Below are positions 47,639-59,799 of a DNA stretch of 64,000 nucleotides, piece by piece. The translations under genes and the position numbers were made by a program. The stretch lies in the NCBI GenBank assembly GCA_009363875.1, contig CM018691.1, positions 121,955,404 to 122,019,403 on the forward strand, given 5' to 3'. Source of the DNA: Mikania micrantha (lineage: Eukaryota > Streptophyta > Magnoliopsida > Asterales > Asteraceae). Position 1 is the first letter of the stretch, and each line of letters starts with the position of its first letter. Below the pieces are notes generated by a model. It was not told the origin of the DNA. It made no database searches and saw only the letters and a program-made list of their open reading frames with translations.

Positions 47639-50600
47639 ATGGCTGGATACAAATCTGTGACGAAGAACAACATTTGTGCACACTTGGATCTCGACACTCT
47701 GAATGCCAAGCACTACACTGAGATTATTACCTTTCTCAGGCGTTCGAGGATCTTCGCTGCTATATCTACTGTGCATGTGCCATATCGTTCTCATCAGCAA
47801 GACTTCTGGGCTTCTGCAGATATTGATTGTGAGGCTGAACCTCCTGTTATTAGAGGCAAGGTGCTGGGACATGATGTTGTTGTGTCGGCTGAGCACATCA
47901 GGAGGGTTTGTGGTTTTTAGGATACACCTGATCAGCCATATCTGCTGGACCGTTACCTAGTTCGTGGTTGCTTTATGAGGTGCAAGTACGAAGGTGATCT
48001 TGGAGCGGGAATTCTCAACAAAGCATATATGTCTCCGCAATTCAAGTACCTGGCTCACGTACTGATTCACTGTCTAGGATCCAGGAGAGAAGGATTCGAT
48101 GACATGCGCGAGACAATACAGTGTGCTTTTGTTGCCCTGGTGCTGAACAGACCATTCAACTTCTCTGAGATGGTTTTCTCTCATATGAAGGAGAATGTGA
48201 CTCTAAAGGGAGACAAGAAGTTTCTGATGTATCCAAGGTTTCTGCAGCAGTTGATCGATGCTCAGTTACCTGATCTACCGAAGATTAATGCTGACATCAT
48301 CAAGCTGGAACATATGAATGACCTCACCCTCAACATGGTGATGTCATACAGAGGCAAGGAGAGGAAACCAGCATCTCGATCTTTATTTGGTCATCTCTCT
48401 AGGCCAGATTACAGAGCTCCTGTTGGTCGTAGATGGAGACATGATGATTCTGACTCAGATGTTGAGGATATTATTGTACCTGATGATGGTGCAGATGATG
48501 ATGATGATGAAGGTGCTGGTGGTGAAGGTGAAGGTGTGAATGCTGCTGGTGGTGCAGGTGAGGGTGTTGGTGATGCTGGTGAAAGCTCAATAGGTGTGAG
48601 CACTGTATCTGTGAGCACTATTGATGTTGGTGAGATGGCTACTGCTGCTCAAGTTAGCCTGGTTGAGGCTGATGATGTGACTGCTGGTGTTGCAGTCAGT
48701 ACCTCTAGAGCTGTAGATGAAGAGGAGATTGATGTTGATTCACTGATGGAGCTGGATTTCTTGATTACTACTACCTCCACAGTGTCTGTTCCTCTTGATA
48801 CTACATTCACTACATCTGCAGCAGTTGAAGATGAGTCAGAGGACTCAAGTGAAGATGAGGGTGAGGCTGGTGCTGGTGAGGCTGACAGTTCTGATTCTGA
48901 AGATACTCAGGATGATGAATTTTAGAAAGTAATGGTAGGAGGAAGGATGGAGATGAGGAAAAGGAAGAGGAGTGAGGAGGAGATAGAAGAGATTACTGAT
49001 CCATCTTTCATTCCAGAGTTTGATATACCTTCACCTCCTAGATCTTCTGCACCTGTTACTGTGGCTGTGTCTGCTGCAGCTTCTCAGCCTATATCTTCCA
49101 GAGCCGGGAGAGGAAAGAGATCAAGGTTCTCTTTTCAGAGGAGGTCAGAACTGACAATAGCTGCTACAACTACTGTTACATCAGTAGCAGCTGTTTCAGT
49201 TTCTTCACTGACTAGGTCAAGGGCAACTCATGTTCATGCCACTACCGCCCCTCTGACCACCTCTGTGTCTCAAGCCTCTATCTTTACTGATGCATCTGCT
49301 GGTCCCTCCATCTCACGGGCCGATATGTCTATACCTACTGTTTCAGTTTTTGATTAGTTGAGCACACTGAACAGTATGGTACTTCGATTGATGGAGAGGA
49401 GTCTAGAGCAGGAGAAAAAGAATAAGGAGCAGGAGCTAGTGATTGCTCAGCTCACCAAGAGGGTGGAAGAGCAGGATACTCTGCTTCTTCAAGCTGCTGA
49501 TCAGAGAGCTGATCTCCGTGCTCGTTCTGCTCAACAGGAGCAGCAGCTTCTGACGTATATTGACGAACATCATCAGTTGGCATTAACTGTCACTGAATAC
49601 AGAGATCAGATACTAACCTTGGTGTAACAACAGTGCCGAAACCGGTGCCGGAACAGTGATCGCAACAGTAGCATGAACAGTAAACAGACACAAACTATAC
49701 ACATTCTATTCAAATTCATATACATATCAATAGTCAAAGTCATTTCATATTATCAACCAACAGGTTCATAAACATGTAACAGAAACAAGGTTCAGAACAA
49801 TGGTTCTTGAGTCAGGTAATTATCTGGCAACCCCGAACCGTCATGGGTCTATTTGTTAGGATCTATTAGGATAACACGTATGTGAGGATAAACAAAATAA
49901 AACAATAACAGTTGTTGTTACGGAATGCTAAACCGACGAACTATTCGTATAGGTGATGATCTGTACGAATAGATCTGACAGTTTAACGATCTGAAACGAT
50001 GATTGTAAAGTAGACAACAAAATCAGAAAGTGAAACGTATGATCGTGTTCGTACAGTTAGCGCTCTGTACGAAGACGCGCGTGTGTAATGGCCCAACAAG
50101 ATCTAGGCCCAAGATCTAGGCCCAACATCCTATCTTCGGACCATATGGGTGTGTTAATCGGCCCACGTGTGTAATGGCCCAACAAGTTTCGAGTTGGCTC
50201 ATTGGGGATGAAATTGGTCCGAGACTTGACTCACACTTAGCCCGTTTAATTTGATTCGGTCCACATAACTCCTAAGGCCCAATAACCCTATGATTTGGCC
50301 CAAGACCATTTAATTTGGCCCAATATCTAAGATGATCCGTTGTACATTCGGTTAAGTTAAAGATTAGCCATTCGACCCAAGTTACTTAGCCTAACATCAC
50401 TCACAAAGTGCCATGCTAGTCATTAGGTTCAATAGAAATCAATTGAGTCACAATGACAAGTTAGGCCTAACATAAGGCCCACAAGATCTAAACTTCAATA
50501 AAAACCGTGTTAGGATTAATTATCAATCTAACTTAGGATATTCTAGCACAATTATCGTATGAAATCATTATAGGGGATGATCATTCATTTGGTTAAATAC

Positions 50601-53600
50601 AATGGAATCTCCTTAAACTAAGATATCCATATCATAGGAGAATTACACGAGGGATGGAAAACAAGAACCTAAAGGTTATGGGTTGACTTAAATGTTAACA
50701 CCTAAACCATTGGGAATTACAAAGACATATGACTAACCTAAATGGTTTATTTAAACCATCAAAGTTAGTTACTCAATAAGCTAACAAGAGATCGCTTGAA
50801 ACTAAAAGTTTATTAATGGGCCCAAGAACGGCCCAATGGGTTTAATATAAGCCCATCATGTTTAATTACACTTTCCTTAAATTAATTACGCTTTTCATAA
50901 AAAGAAATTTAAATTATAAACCTTATCAATATAATTAAATGATTTTCCTAAATAAATGATTTACTTAAAATGTAATAAATGGAAAATGTTTTACTTAAAT
51001 ATTTTAAATGATTAATGTGGGATCTGGGTTACTAATGGGTAATAGTTTAACTTAGATATAAGAAATTCTAGAAACACATTAGTAATCTAGGACACGTAGT
51101 TGCACACCGAGAACAAACCATAGATACGACAACTCCCGTATGTACTTATCGTATTCGAATTCTTTAAAATAACTCAGGTGCAAAAGATACTTAGGCAACA
51201 ATCAAAGAGTGCACATATCTTTTGTGGTTTATTGCACGGCAACACAGGTGAGTTCATTGCCCCTTTTCTAACATTTTGTTTTAAAAGGCGGGGCTGAGAA
51301 GCATGCGTAAACTGTTTATTTAAATTGTTTACTTAAATGCCTTTAAATTTATATATTTTACGTATATTTAAATGTTATCCTAGACCATGTCTAGGGAGAT
51401 TTTATGCAGGTTTACTAACTGATTTACTTATAAATTAAGTAAATAATCGGGTTAAACTAAACATATCAACAAATCAAAACATTTCAAACAAATCAAACTA
51501 GACATTTTGACAAAACAGGTGTGTGAGTTCAAGGAATCAAACGAAACATTTTGACGAATCAAATGGGTGATTTCAATGAATCAAACGAAACATTTTGACG
51601 AAACAAGTGTGGGATTTCAACGAATCAAACGAAACAATCTTTGCAAAGACAATATTCAATGTTCTACAAATCAAGTGTTTGTTGAACAATGAATCAAGTG
51701 TACAATTGATCAATGAATCTAGTATTCTATGATCAACGAATCAAGTACATCTTGTAACAGAATCAGACGAATCAATAAACCATTTTCAAGGGAAAACCTG
51801 GGAAATATCAGAGATAACATACGCCAAAACAGACGAAACATAAACCCTGCATTTCAAGAAGTCCTAGCTAGACCGTTTGATTTGTAGGTCGTATGTTTGA
51901 GGATATTTACAGATTCCTTAACTACTAAGTACCTAGATTGACAGACTAGTCTACTCGAGTTGACCAAGGCCCCAATCATTAGGACTTAGATTTTATTAAA
52001 TGTTTATTTATTTATTTAATTAAGCATTTATAACTGTTTATACAATTGCTGTGGTTGATCATATTGCATGATGAACTTATGAAATCAACATGGATTTCAA
52101 ATAATTGTAATTACAGGGACAACAAACAGAAGAACTTATGGGATTGTGTTAAGGGTAAAAATGCTTAATTATCATTAACAACAGTGTCATATGCGTATTA
52201 GTATGTGGTGGGATGGCGTCTGGGCGGGCTTGTAGGCTCGACTCAGGGGTATGCCCTATATATAAGCATACCGATATGGATATTACATTGACGTTAATGA
52301 GGTTAGGGTCTTTACCGAAAGGGATTTTCAAATCATTTTCAAATACTAAACTATATGAACTCACCAACCATGTGTTGACTTTTATTTTTGCATGATTTCT
52401 CAGGTGACGAACAGGTCAACTGAAGAGTTATTTCTTTGGATTAGGTTATCTGATAGAGGACCTAGCTGCTTGGACCTGCATATTTTGAAGCATCATTATA
52501 CAGTTTATATTGTATATCTTGTGCAGCTACAAGATAGAAGACTTATGATGTGATAGTGGATTTACATTGTTAAATTGTAAACTTAACTGATATAATTTAA
52601 CTCTGTAATTCTATTTTATTTTAGCAAGTTTCTCATTCATATATCATGTGCGATGTGAACAATCTGATCATTTCGATTATCACTCTCGATATCGCGCCCC
52701 GAGAACCTTCCGCCCGACGGGGACTCCGATCCAACCCTGCCGGCTCGGGGTGTGACACTTGGAGACTAAGAATGCTAGACTAGCAGATCAGATTGACAGT
52801 CTCAAGGATAGTACGCCCAGGATTGAAGGCTCTGCAGCTCGTTCCGATGAATCAGACAAGGAAGAAGATGAAGAAGAAGAGTCTGAGGAGGAACAGGTGG
52901 ATTATGAAGACTCAGATAAAGATGATGAGTCTGATGATGAGGATAAGGACGGATCTGGGATTGGGCCTTCTGATTCATCTAGTACTGATGATGATGATGA
53001 CGATGATGATCAAGCCCCTTCTACATCGGAAATCCGGTCCAAGAAGGCTAATGATAAGAAGAAACAGGCTCCTCCTCCTTCGTCTCCCTCAAAGACTGCT
53101 GAACCTAAAGCAACTGAGGAAGTAGAAGCTGTGCCTCTGAGACATCAACTGGACGAGACTCTCACTATGATACTCGACGCTCAAGGCATTATACAGCACT
53201 CAGTTAGCTACGACAAGGAGGATGGAGAGATCATTCACTGCCTTTCTAAGGAACAAATAGCTGAGTTATTCAGGTTGAATCCTGATGAGATTATCACCGA
53301 CGTTACCTCAGTTCCTGTTTTTGATGAGCCAACTCTAGAACCTTTTGATGACATTGACGAGGTTATTCTGGAGGATATTACAGAAGAGGAGTATCCAAAG
53401 TATACATCGGCTGAGGATGAGCTGCCTACATTTACTGACCAGTTTGATCAAGCTACAGAGGATCTTCTGGTCAGATACCTAGAAGAAGAAGTTGAAGCAA
53501 GCAAATCTGAAGCCGATGATCAAAAGAAGAGGAAAGAAGAGTGGGAGGCCTATTGGAAGGTCTTGAAGAAAGACAGTACTGAGAAGATGCTAGCTACTCA

Positions 53601-54294
53601 CAAGAAGGTTTACAGGACCAAAGGCTATAAAGCTAGAGGTCAAATTCTTAGCTGGGCATATTTCCACGACCTTGGATGTTATGCAGTGAAAAGAGAGAGA
53701 GGGATAGATTACTTCAAGCATCCCCATGACTTTAAGACGTTGCCAGGCTTTGAAGTGAATCAATTAGCACGTCTAAAGATGCTATACAGTGAAGATTCGG
53801 GGATGTCTGCTTGGTTCTCTCGACAGATCCAGTACGAGTACCGAAAGCGGTGGGTGAACTTCCAACCTCAACAACCTGAACGTTACTATCTTCCAGAGAT
53901 TGATGGAAACACCCGGAAACATAAAGTTATCCTGAAGTGGCTTCCTCCTAAAGTCTTGAAGAAGATTCCTTTATGGAAGATGCGTCAAGATTTTATGGAA
54001 GGCTTCCGATGGTGGTATTACGACGGGCGTACTGGAGAAGCAGTGATTGTTCTTTGCAAAGACAAGCAATGGGAGACAGTGAGGATTTTTGAACCAATGT
54101 GGTTGACAAACATGTCCCACAAAGATGTCCTAGCTCTTTATCATCATCAGATTTTCTTTGACGTACAGGACATGGTACAGGCATTACAGTTCATGAGGGT
54201 GATCCGTCTCTGCAGTATTTGCAAGATTCATGCTGGAGCTGACTGGAAAGCCATTTCTGCCAAGTACTTCGAGAAAGACACTTCCAAAAGCTGA
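47639..54294 (+). pseudogene. Extra ORF after copia pol (1171 codons before a solo LTR split it)
   Basis: The ATG at 47639 follows a TTTTCAG acceptor. The frame runs to 49622, is broken by a solo LTR (49623-52757 plus CTTGG duplication), and resumes in the same frame at 52763 to the stop at 54294. Regions: an N-terminal globular domain (about residues 1-240; FLRRSRIFAAISTVHVPY, FKYLAHVLIHCLG, FNFSEMVFSHMKEN, KFLMYPRFLQQLID); an acidic Asp/Glu/Gly segment (about 270-310); a Ser/Thr-rich stretch; a coiled coil (about 580-670) that spans the LTR insertion site; a second strongly acidic block; and a conserved C-terminal aromatic module (FRWWYYDGRTGEAVIVLCKD, RIFEPMWLTNM). Three in-frame TAG codons (47918, 48923, 49355) sit where Gln would be expected. 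No transmembrane segment is evident, so envelope function is not supported. I know similar ORFs from Asteraceae copia annotations only by memory. Function unknown. Confidence 0.75.
49623..52757 (+). mobile_element. Solo LTR, Tekay-type family 2, in the extra ORF (3135 bp)
   Basis: Perfect duplication CTTGG (49618-49622, 52758-52762). It begins TGTAACAACAGTG and ends CTCGGGGTGTGACA. Contents: ATTCGTA/TACGAAT half-palindromes at 49943-50075; at least ten GGCCCA words at 50091-50840; donor-like ACACAG/GTGAGTTCATTGCCCC at 51242-51262; about three degenerate units of a 45-bp repeat at 51510-51640; acceptor-like TTTCTCAG ending at 52403. The same family as 56589-60619, but without that copy's extra duplication. 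Confidence 0.88.
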
Positions 54295-54303
54295 ACTAGG
54301 TCC

Positions 54304-54312
54304 AAGGGGGAG
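54304..54312 (+). other. Polypurine tract of the copia element
   Basis: AAGGGGGAG lies two bases before the 3' LTR start and only 10 bp after the extra ORF's stop. The same tract precedes the middle LTR at about 35116-35124. Confidence 0.85.
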
Positions 54313-54314
54313 TT

Positions 54315-54967
54315 TGTAGACGCACTTAATGTCCCTAGTTCGATTTTGTATCATTCATCATGTAAAAATCAAGTTATATTAATGGAAGTTGTCTTTCTAT
54401 ATTGTTCTTAATGTTTATTATTCTTAATGTTTATATTTTAGTTATTTGATTATATGACTGATTGATTTGGTTTATTATCAATTGAGTATGAGTATTACTC
54501 ATTCGGGCGAATGACTCTATCGAATGAAGTCATTCGCCGAATGAGAATAGAGTATGTCTATAGTCAGCGAATGAGCCATTCGCCGAATGACTCATTCGAC
54601 TGACTTACCTATTCGACATAGTCATTCGCCGAATGAGTTGTTTCGGCCTCTCATTCGGCCGAATGTCTACTGCCTATATATACAAGTTCAAAATCATTTC
54701 AAATCTAACTTCTGAGAACCCTCATTCTTCCCTGTGTGCTTTAGTGTCAAACTCCTGAAGATTTGAGTGTTTCTTGCTGTCCAAGTTCGATTCATAGCTC
54801 GTGGTGTTCGATTCTCACTCAAACGTTCATCTTTTAACTTCGGATCACCACGGTTGCAGTTGGTTTCGATTGGAAAACCCTGGAATAGGATTCCGCACTA
54901 TTCCAGAGGCTGTAGAGCAGATTTCCCTTGATTTCGTGCTGTTTCCGAGATCATACTTGGTCCTACA
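54315..54967 (+). repeat. 3' LTR of the copia element (653 bp)
   Basis: TGTAGACGC...GGTCCTACA, followed by the target duplication AAACT. Palindromic words lie at 54498-54665 and the TATA box CTATATATAC at about 54674-54683. Differences from 35127-35779 are substitutions only. Confidence 0.92.
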
Positions 54968-56187
54968 AAACTATATATTTTAAATGATGGATTTTTCACA
55001 CAGATTTTAGTTTTAAAAGGGTTTTCACTAAGAACTAAATCACACACAATAGGCAAGTGTACCTATAGTATAGTAATATAGCTAATGGTCAGAACCAGAT
55101 ATCAATCCGTGGACACGATATCTCTCAATACTAAACCTCGGTCAATGTTTAGCAAAAACATGAAGAAGTCAGGTTTGTGAATTTTTTAAAAATAACAACT
55201 AAATAACTAGTTTTTAAATTAATCCAAAGTCTAAAGAAATTGCTTAGATGATGAATTCACTTAGTCTAGTGATGTGATTAATATGAATTGGTAAATCAAA
55301 TGTTGACTAGATTCCAGTCAAAGATATCTAATCCTATAATCTTTTGGAAAATCAAAATGATAAACTCATTCTAATCACCTAAGATTATTCTATGAAGCCT
55401 AAAGTCAAGGTCTATGTCAAGATTTAATCAAGAATTCGTCATCCGTCAAGAATCTTAATTATACAACTTAAGGAAAACTAATATGACTTATACACACTAA
55501 TCACCCTAAGTTGCATAAATTCAACAAAATCATAATTTCTTCCAACTTACAATCTATGAACACAATCATGCAAATGAGGTCATTTGGCCATAATTTCCTA
55601 ACTTACATGTTAATCATATTCAACAAATCATAATATCACAATGGTTTTTCAAAACTCTAGTGAAAGAAAGTATACTTGTGCAAGTTTCATAATATTCAAG
55701 AAACCAATTATCATTCCTAATCTCATGGCATAATCTTAAAAACAAGTTGTAAGATTATAAACAAATGTTTGATCATGGTTTTCCAACATAATATGACTAA
55801 ACATTCATCATTCTTGAAAATTAATCAACCTACACAAGTGTACAACATCATTGGAACAAAATCATAATCTCATCTTGAATCTTGACATAAACCATTTTCA
55901 CCAATTCATAAAATCAAAATCACATGAACATAAGTTTCATCATAATCTAAACAATAGAGTAATTAGCCCATAAGCTTACAAGAACAACAATAAAGTGTTT
56001 GAAATTAACAAGAAACATGATGGAAATAACAAATGCAAACCACTAGCAAGCAAGGATTGGAAACAAAATGGATGCTTCTTGGATCTTCAAGACCTTCAAA
56101 ATCTCCCTTGGAAATCTCGGAAAATTATGATTAGTGGGTATTTTTGCTGCAGGAAGTCCAGCCCTTTCAAATGAGGAGAAAAACTCA

Positions 56188-56573
56188 ATTTATAGAAAGT
56201 CTGGGATTTGGCACGGTCGTGCAAGGTGCAACAGTGCTTTACTTTTGGTCTGGGGTGGTTGTCGAAGTTTGCATTTTCAGCTAAGTCTCGAAAATCGACT
56301 CGAGGTGCCAGGCACGGTCGTGCATGAGTCAACATGGCCGGCACTACCTCCCTTTGGCCCGGCACTGCCTTGCCTTGGCCCGGCACTGGCTAGCTTGCAC
56401 GGTCGTGCTAGGCGCATGCACGGTCGTGCATGGGCCAGCACTACCATGCATGGCCTAGCACTACCTGGTTGCACAGTCGTGCAAGTTTGTGCACGGTCGT
56501 GCATGGGCCAGCACTGCCATGCATTGCCTAGCACTACCTGGTTGCACGGTCGTGCAAGTTTGTGCACGTTGTG
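56188..56573 (-). promoter_or_regulatory. GCACGGTCGTGC cluster and TATA box of the Athila LTR
   Basis: Eight copies of the near-palindrome GCACGGTCGTGC start at about 56211, 56312, 56398, 56415, 56474, 56491, 56545 and 56562, interspersed with gccagcactacc-type phrases. On the minus strand they lie upstream of a TATA box TTCTATAAATTGAG (plus 56185-56198). The same word recurs in the element's internal part at 63841-63960. Confidence 0.65.
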
Positions 56574-57663
56574 CATGGGCCAGCATTGTGTAACATCAGT
56601 GCCGGAGCCGTAGCGGAACAGTGATCTTAAATAGTAACATGAACAGTAAACATGTACAAACTATATACATTTCAGTGCATTTCATATTCATATCATTTGT
56701 CAGTATCACTTTGTGTTATCAAACAACAAGTTCATAAATATTGAACGGAAACAAAGTTCAGAACTATGGTTCTTGAGTCAGAAAATTATCTGGAAACACA
56801 GAACCATCATGAGATTATTTGTTAGGAATTATTATGTATAAACGTATGTGAGGCTTTACAGAACAAAACAACATGAATATCGTTATGTGAATGCTAAATT
56901 TACGGGTTATTCGTATAGGTGACGATCTGTACGAATATATCTGAAAGTTTAACGTTCTGAATGATATTCTATAATTAGAAAACAAGATTGAAATGTATAG
57001 TTATCGTCGTGTTCGTACGAATGACGATTCGAACGAATACGCCCGACAACCGTGCGTTCGATTTAAACAGTAAATTAATATTTTAAAATTTAAATAAATA
57101 AAAGATATTTAGATAATTTACTAGGAATAACCACTTAGAATAATTTTATAAATATTATTTTATAAATCGAGTCGTTTCATGATGAAAACCACGCGAACCG
57201 GCATTTTACGCAAAAACGAACGAAACCGAACTACCGGGTATTCTTAAAGAATTAAACGTGGTCATTAATGCACTACCCCTCACCACCAACCTCCCTCACT
57301 CTCTTCATTTTCGTTTTTGACCTCTCTCTATTTGAAAAGGGTTTTCTCCACCTTCTCTCTACAATTTCTTAGTGATTTCTCCTTGGATACAAGCAAGCTA
57401 GGTGTTAAAACGACCCTCTCGTTGTGTAGAACACGGAAGTACAAGAAGTTTGATCATTCATCCATTGATTTTGAGGTAAAAACCCTAGTTTGATTCGGTT
57501 TTAGTGTGTGTGTCATGATTTACATTGGTGTTGATTATTTAACCGGTTAATAACCCTAAAAAATCACCAAATAAGTTGATAATCACGAATAGAAGTGGAT
57601 AGATTGTGTCTGTAACAGATTTAACTCGTCAAGATGAAGATGGTGATGCCAAAATGGTTACAG

Positions 57664-58070
57664 GTTCGTGAACCCATCTGCCGAAACCAACAGCATCTAG
57701 CCGAACCTTTTGGTGATTGGGCGAACCTCCTATTAACGAACCCTGCACCCTGCCACGAACCTGATGCCAGCCTGCAACAAACCTGCCATCTTCACCAACT
57801 CTGGCTGAACCCTGGGAGTGGCGAACCCAGCACCACCGAACCCTAGAAATTACGAACCTAGGATGGCGAACCATTAGCACCCGAACCCTTTGAGCCGAAC
57901 CCCTCTGCTAGTTAGCCGAACCCTTTTCATGAAGCAGCGAACCTGCATGCATGGGATGGCCGAACCCTGGAGGCCGAACCTTTCCACATTTCAGCCGAAC
58001 CTTGAGTCTTGAAACATATTAGCCGAACCTACCTATAGGTTCGCTGACCTGGGTGTTAACCGAATACAAG
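57664..58070 (+). repeat. CGAACC word cluster in the solo LTR
   Basis: About 17 occurrences of gccgaacc or cgaaccct, irregularly spaced by 10-40 bp over 400 bp. One is an inverted copy (ggttcg, 58037-58043). The intervening sequence does not repeat, so this is not a simple tandem satellite. The block is absent from the sister LTR at 49623. Confidence 0.75.
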
Positions 58071-59210
58071 TATTGTTGAAACAACGTAGTAATGGACTTA
58101 GGAATATCAAAACTAGTATTGGGAACCTAGGAAATGGTTAATTGACCATCAACCTAAGTTTCTCATGAGGAGTTGATCACATAAGGTGCATGCATGGATA
58201 AATTTAAGTATGGGTGTGTGCATGGGATATGTGTGGGCATGGGAACAACATGGGAAAATCATATGGGCATAGGAAAAGTTTACTAAGACTAACTTAATAA
58301 TCATAGGTTAGTTACAATTTCATAACAAAGAGTTTCTTTGGACATTAACAATGCAACCTAAGGGTTACACTCATTTTAATTAGTGGAACACACTTGGGAT
58401 TATCATTAAACAATCGGGAGCAAAACAAAGAACTAAAGATCTAAGTGTGATTAAATCATGGGAATTTAATCCAATAAAGATCAATATTGGGCTTAATTGG
58501 GCCTAATGAGCATACTTTAAGTCCATCACATGTTACATGTTAATTTAAATAAGCTACTGGCATTCTATTAAAGAAAATAATTTGTAGACTTAAGTAAACT
58601 AGAATAATGATACTTTATATATAAATGTCTTACTTAAAGCTTTATTATGATTAAATTGTTGTAAATGGAAAATATAATTGTCTGGATTTGAACAGAAAAC
58701 AAAGGAAACTCTGCCCAAATTTTGTAAAAATATAAATGTAAGTTGCTATAATTAATTATGGGATTGGGGTATAAATGGGTATTTAGGCTAAATTAGTTAG
58801 ACTAAATCATAGAAGTACTTAGTAAATTAGGACACTTAGATATACACACCGAGACCAAACCTTAGGTACGCCGACTATTAATTATACTTATCGTATTCAA
58901 ACTCTTCTAAAACAACTCAGGAACTGAAGAAACTTAAGCTACAACAAGAGCACGCATTTTGTGATAGATCAGTTACATAGCCACACAGGTGAGTTCATTG
59001 CCCCTTTTCTAAACGTTTTTGTTTTCAAACGCGGGGCTGAGAAGTATGTGTAAACTGTTTATTTAAATTGTTTACTTAAATGCTTTTAAATTCTATATGT
59101 TTTACATGTATGATTGATATCCTAGATCATGTCTAGGTAAATTTTATGCAGGTTTTACTAAGTTTATCTACTTATGATATAAGTGGATAATTGAGTTAAA
59201 CTAAATATTT

Positions 59211-59410
59211 CAACGAATCAAACGAAACTATTTTGACGAAACAAGTGTGTGATTTCAACGAATCAAACGAAACTATTTTGACGAAACAAGTGTGTGATTT
59301 CAACGAATCAAACGAAACTATTTTGACGAAACAAGTGTGTGACTTCAACGAATCAAACGAAACTATTTTGACGAAACAAGTGTGTGAGTTCAACGAATCA
59401 AACGAATCAA
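59211..59410 (+). repeat. 45-bp tandem repeat, more than four units
   Basis: Units start at 59211, 59256, 59301, 59346 and (partial) 59391 and are nearly identical. The core is caacgaatcaaacgaaac. At 15 codons per unit the repeat leaves open frames on both strands, which explains small ORFs there. A shorter, degenerate version is in the sister LTR at 51510-51640. Confidence 0.9.
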
Positions 59411-59799
59411 CAAATCATTTTCAGGGAAAGTCTGGGAAATATCAAAGATAACATATGTCAACAAAACAATACAAAACAAGGGACGAATCAAGAAATCCTA
59501 CATTTCAAGAAGTCCTAGCTAGACCGATTGATTTGTAGGTCATATGTTTGATGATATTTACAGAATCCCCTAACTACTAAGAACCTTGATTGCTAGACTA
59601 GTCCACTCGAGTTGACCAAGGCCCAATCATTAGGACTTAGATTTTATTAAATGTTTATTTATTGACTTAATTAAGCATTTATAACTGTTCCTACAGTTAC
59701 TTTGGTTGATCATATTTGTGATGAACTTAAGGAATCAACATAGATTCCAAATTATTGTATTACAGGAACAATGTACTGAAGAATCATATGGGTTAATAG

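Larger units (their letters stand above)
34678..54967 (+). mobile_element. Ty1-copia element with extra 3' ORF and a partial second unit
   Basis: The whole 20.3-kb block is bounded by the 5-bp duplication AAACT (34673-34677 and 54968-54972). Order: a 22-bp LTR start fused to the end of the extra ORF (34678-35106), LTR (35127-35779), PBS, gag, pol, a 2-kb spacer, the extra ORF (to 54294), PPT and LTR (54315-54967). Two solo gypsy LTRs sit inside it (37561-40452 and 49623-52757). Without them the main unit would be about 13.8 kb. The long Gag with two zinc knuckles and the ORF after pol suggest the SIRE/Maximus side of copia; that lineage call is tentative. It is inserted in Tekay-like LTR B. 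Confidence 0.88.

Noticed and set aside
59196..59451. Repetitive ORFs on both strands with 15-residue units
   Set aside because: Fully explained by the 45-bp tandem repeat, whose length is a multiple of three.
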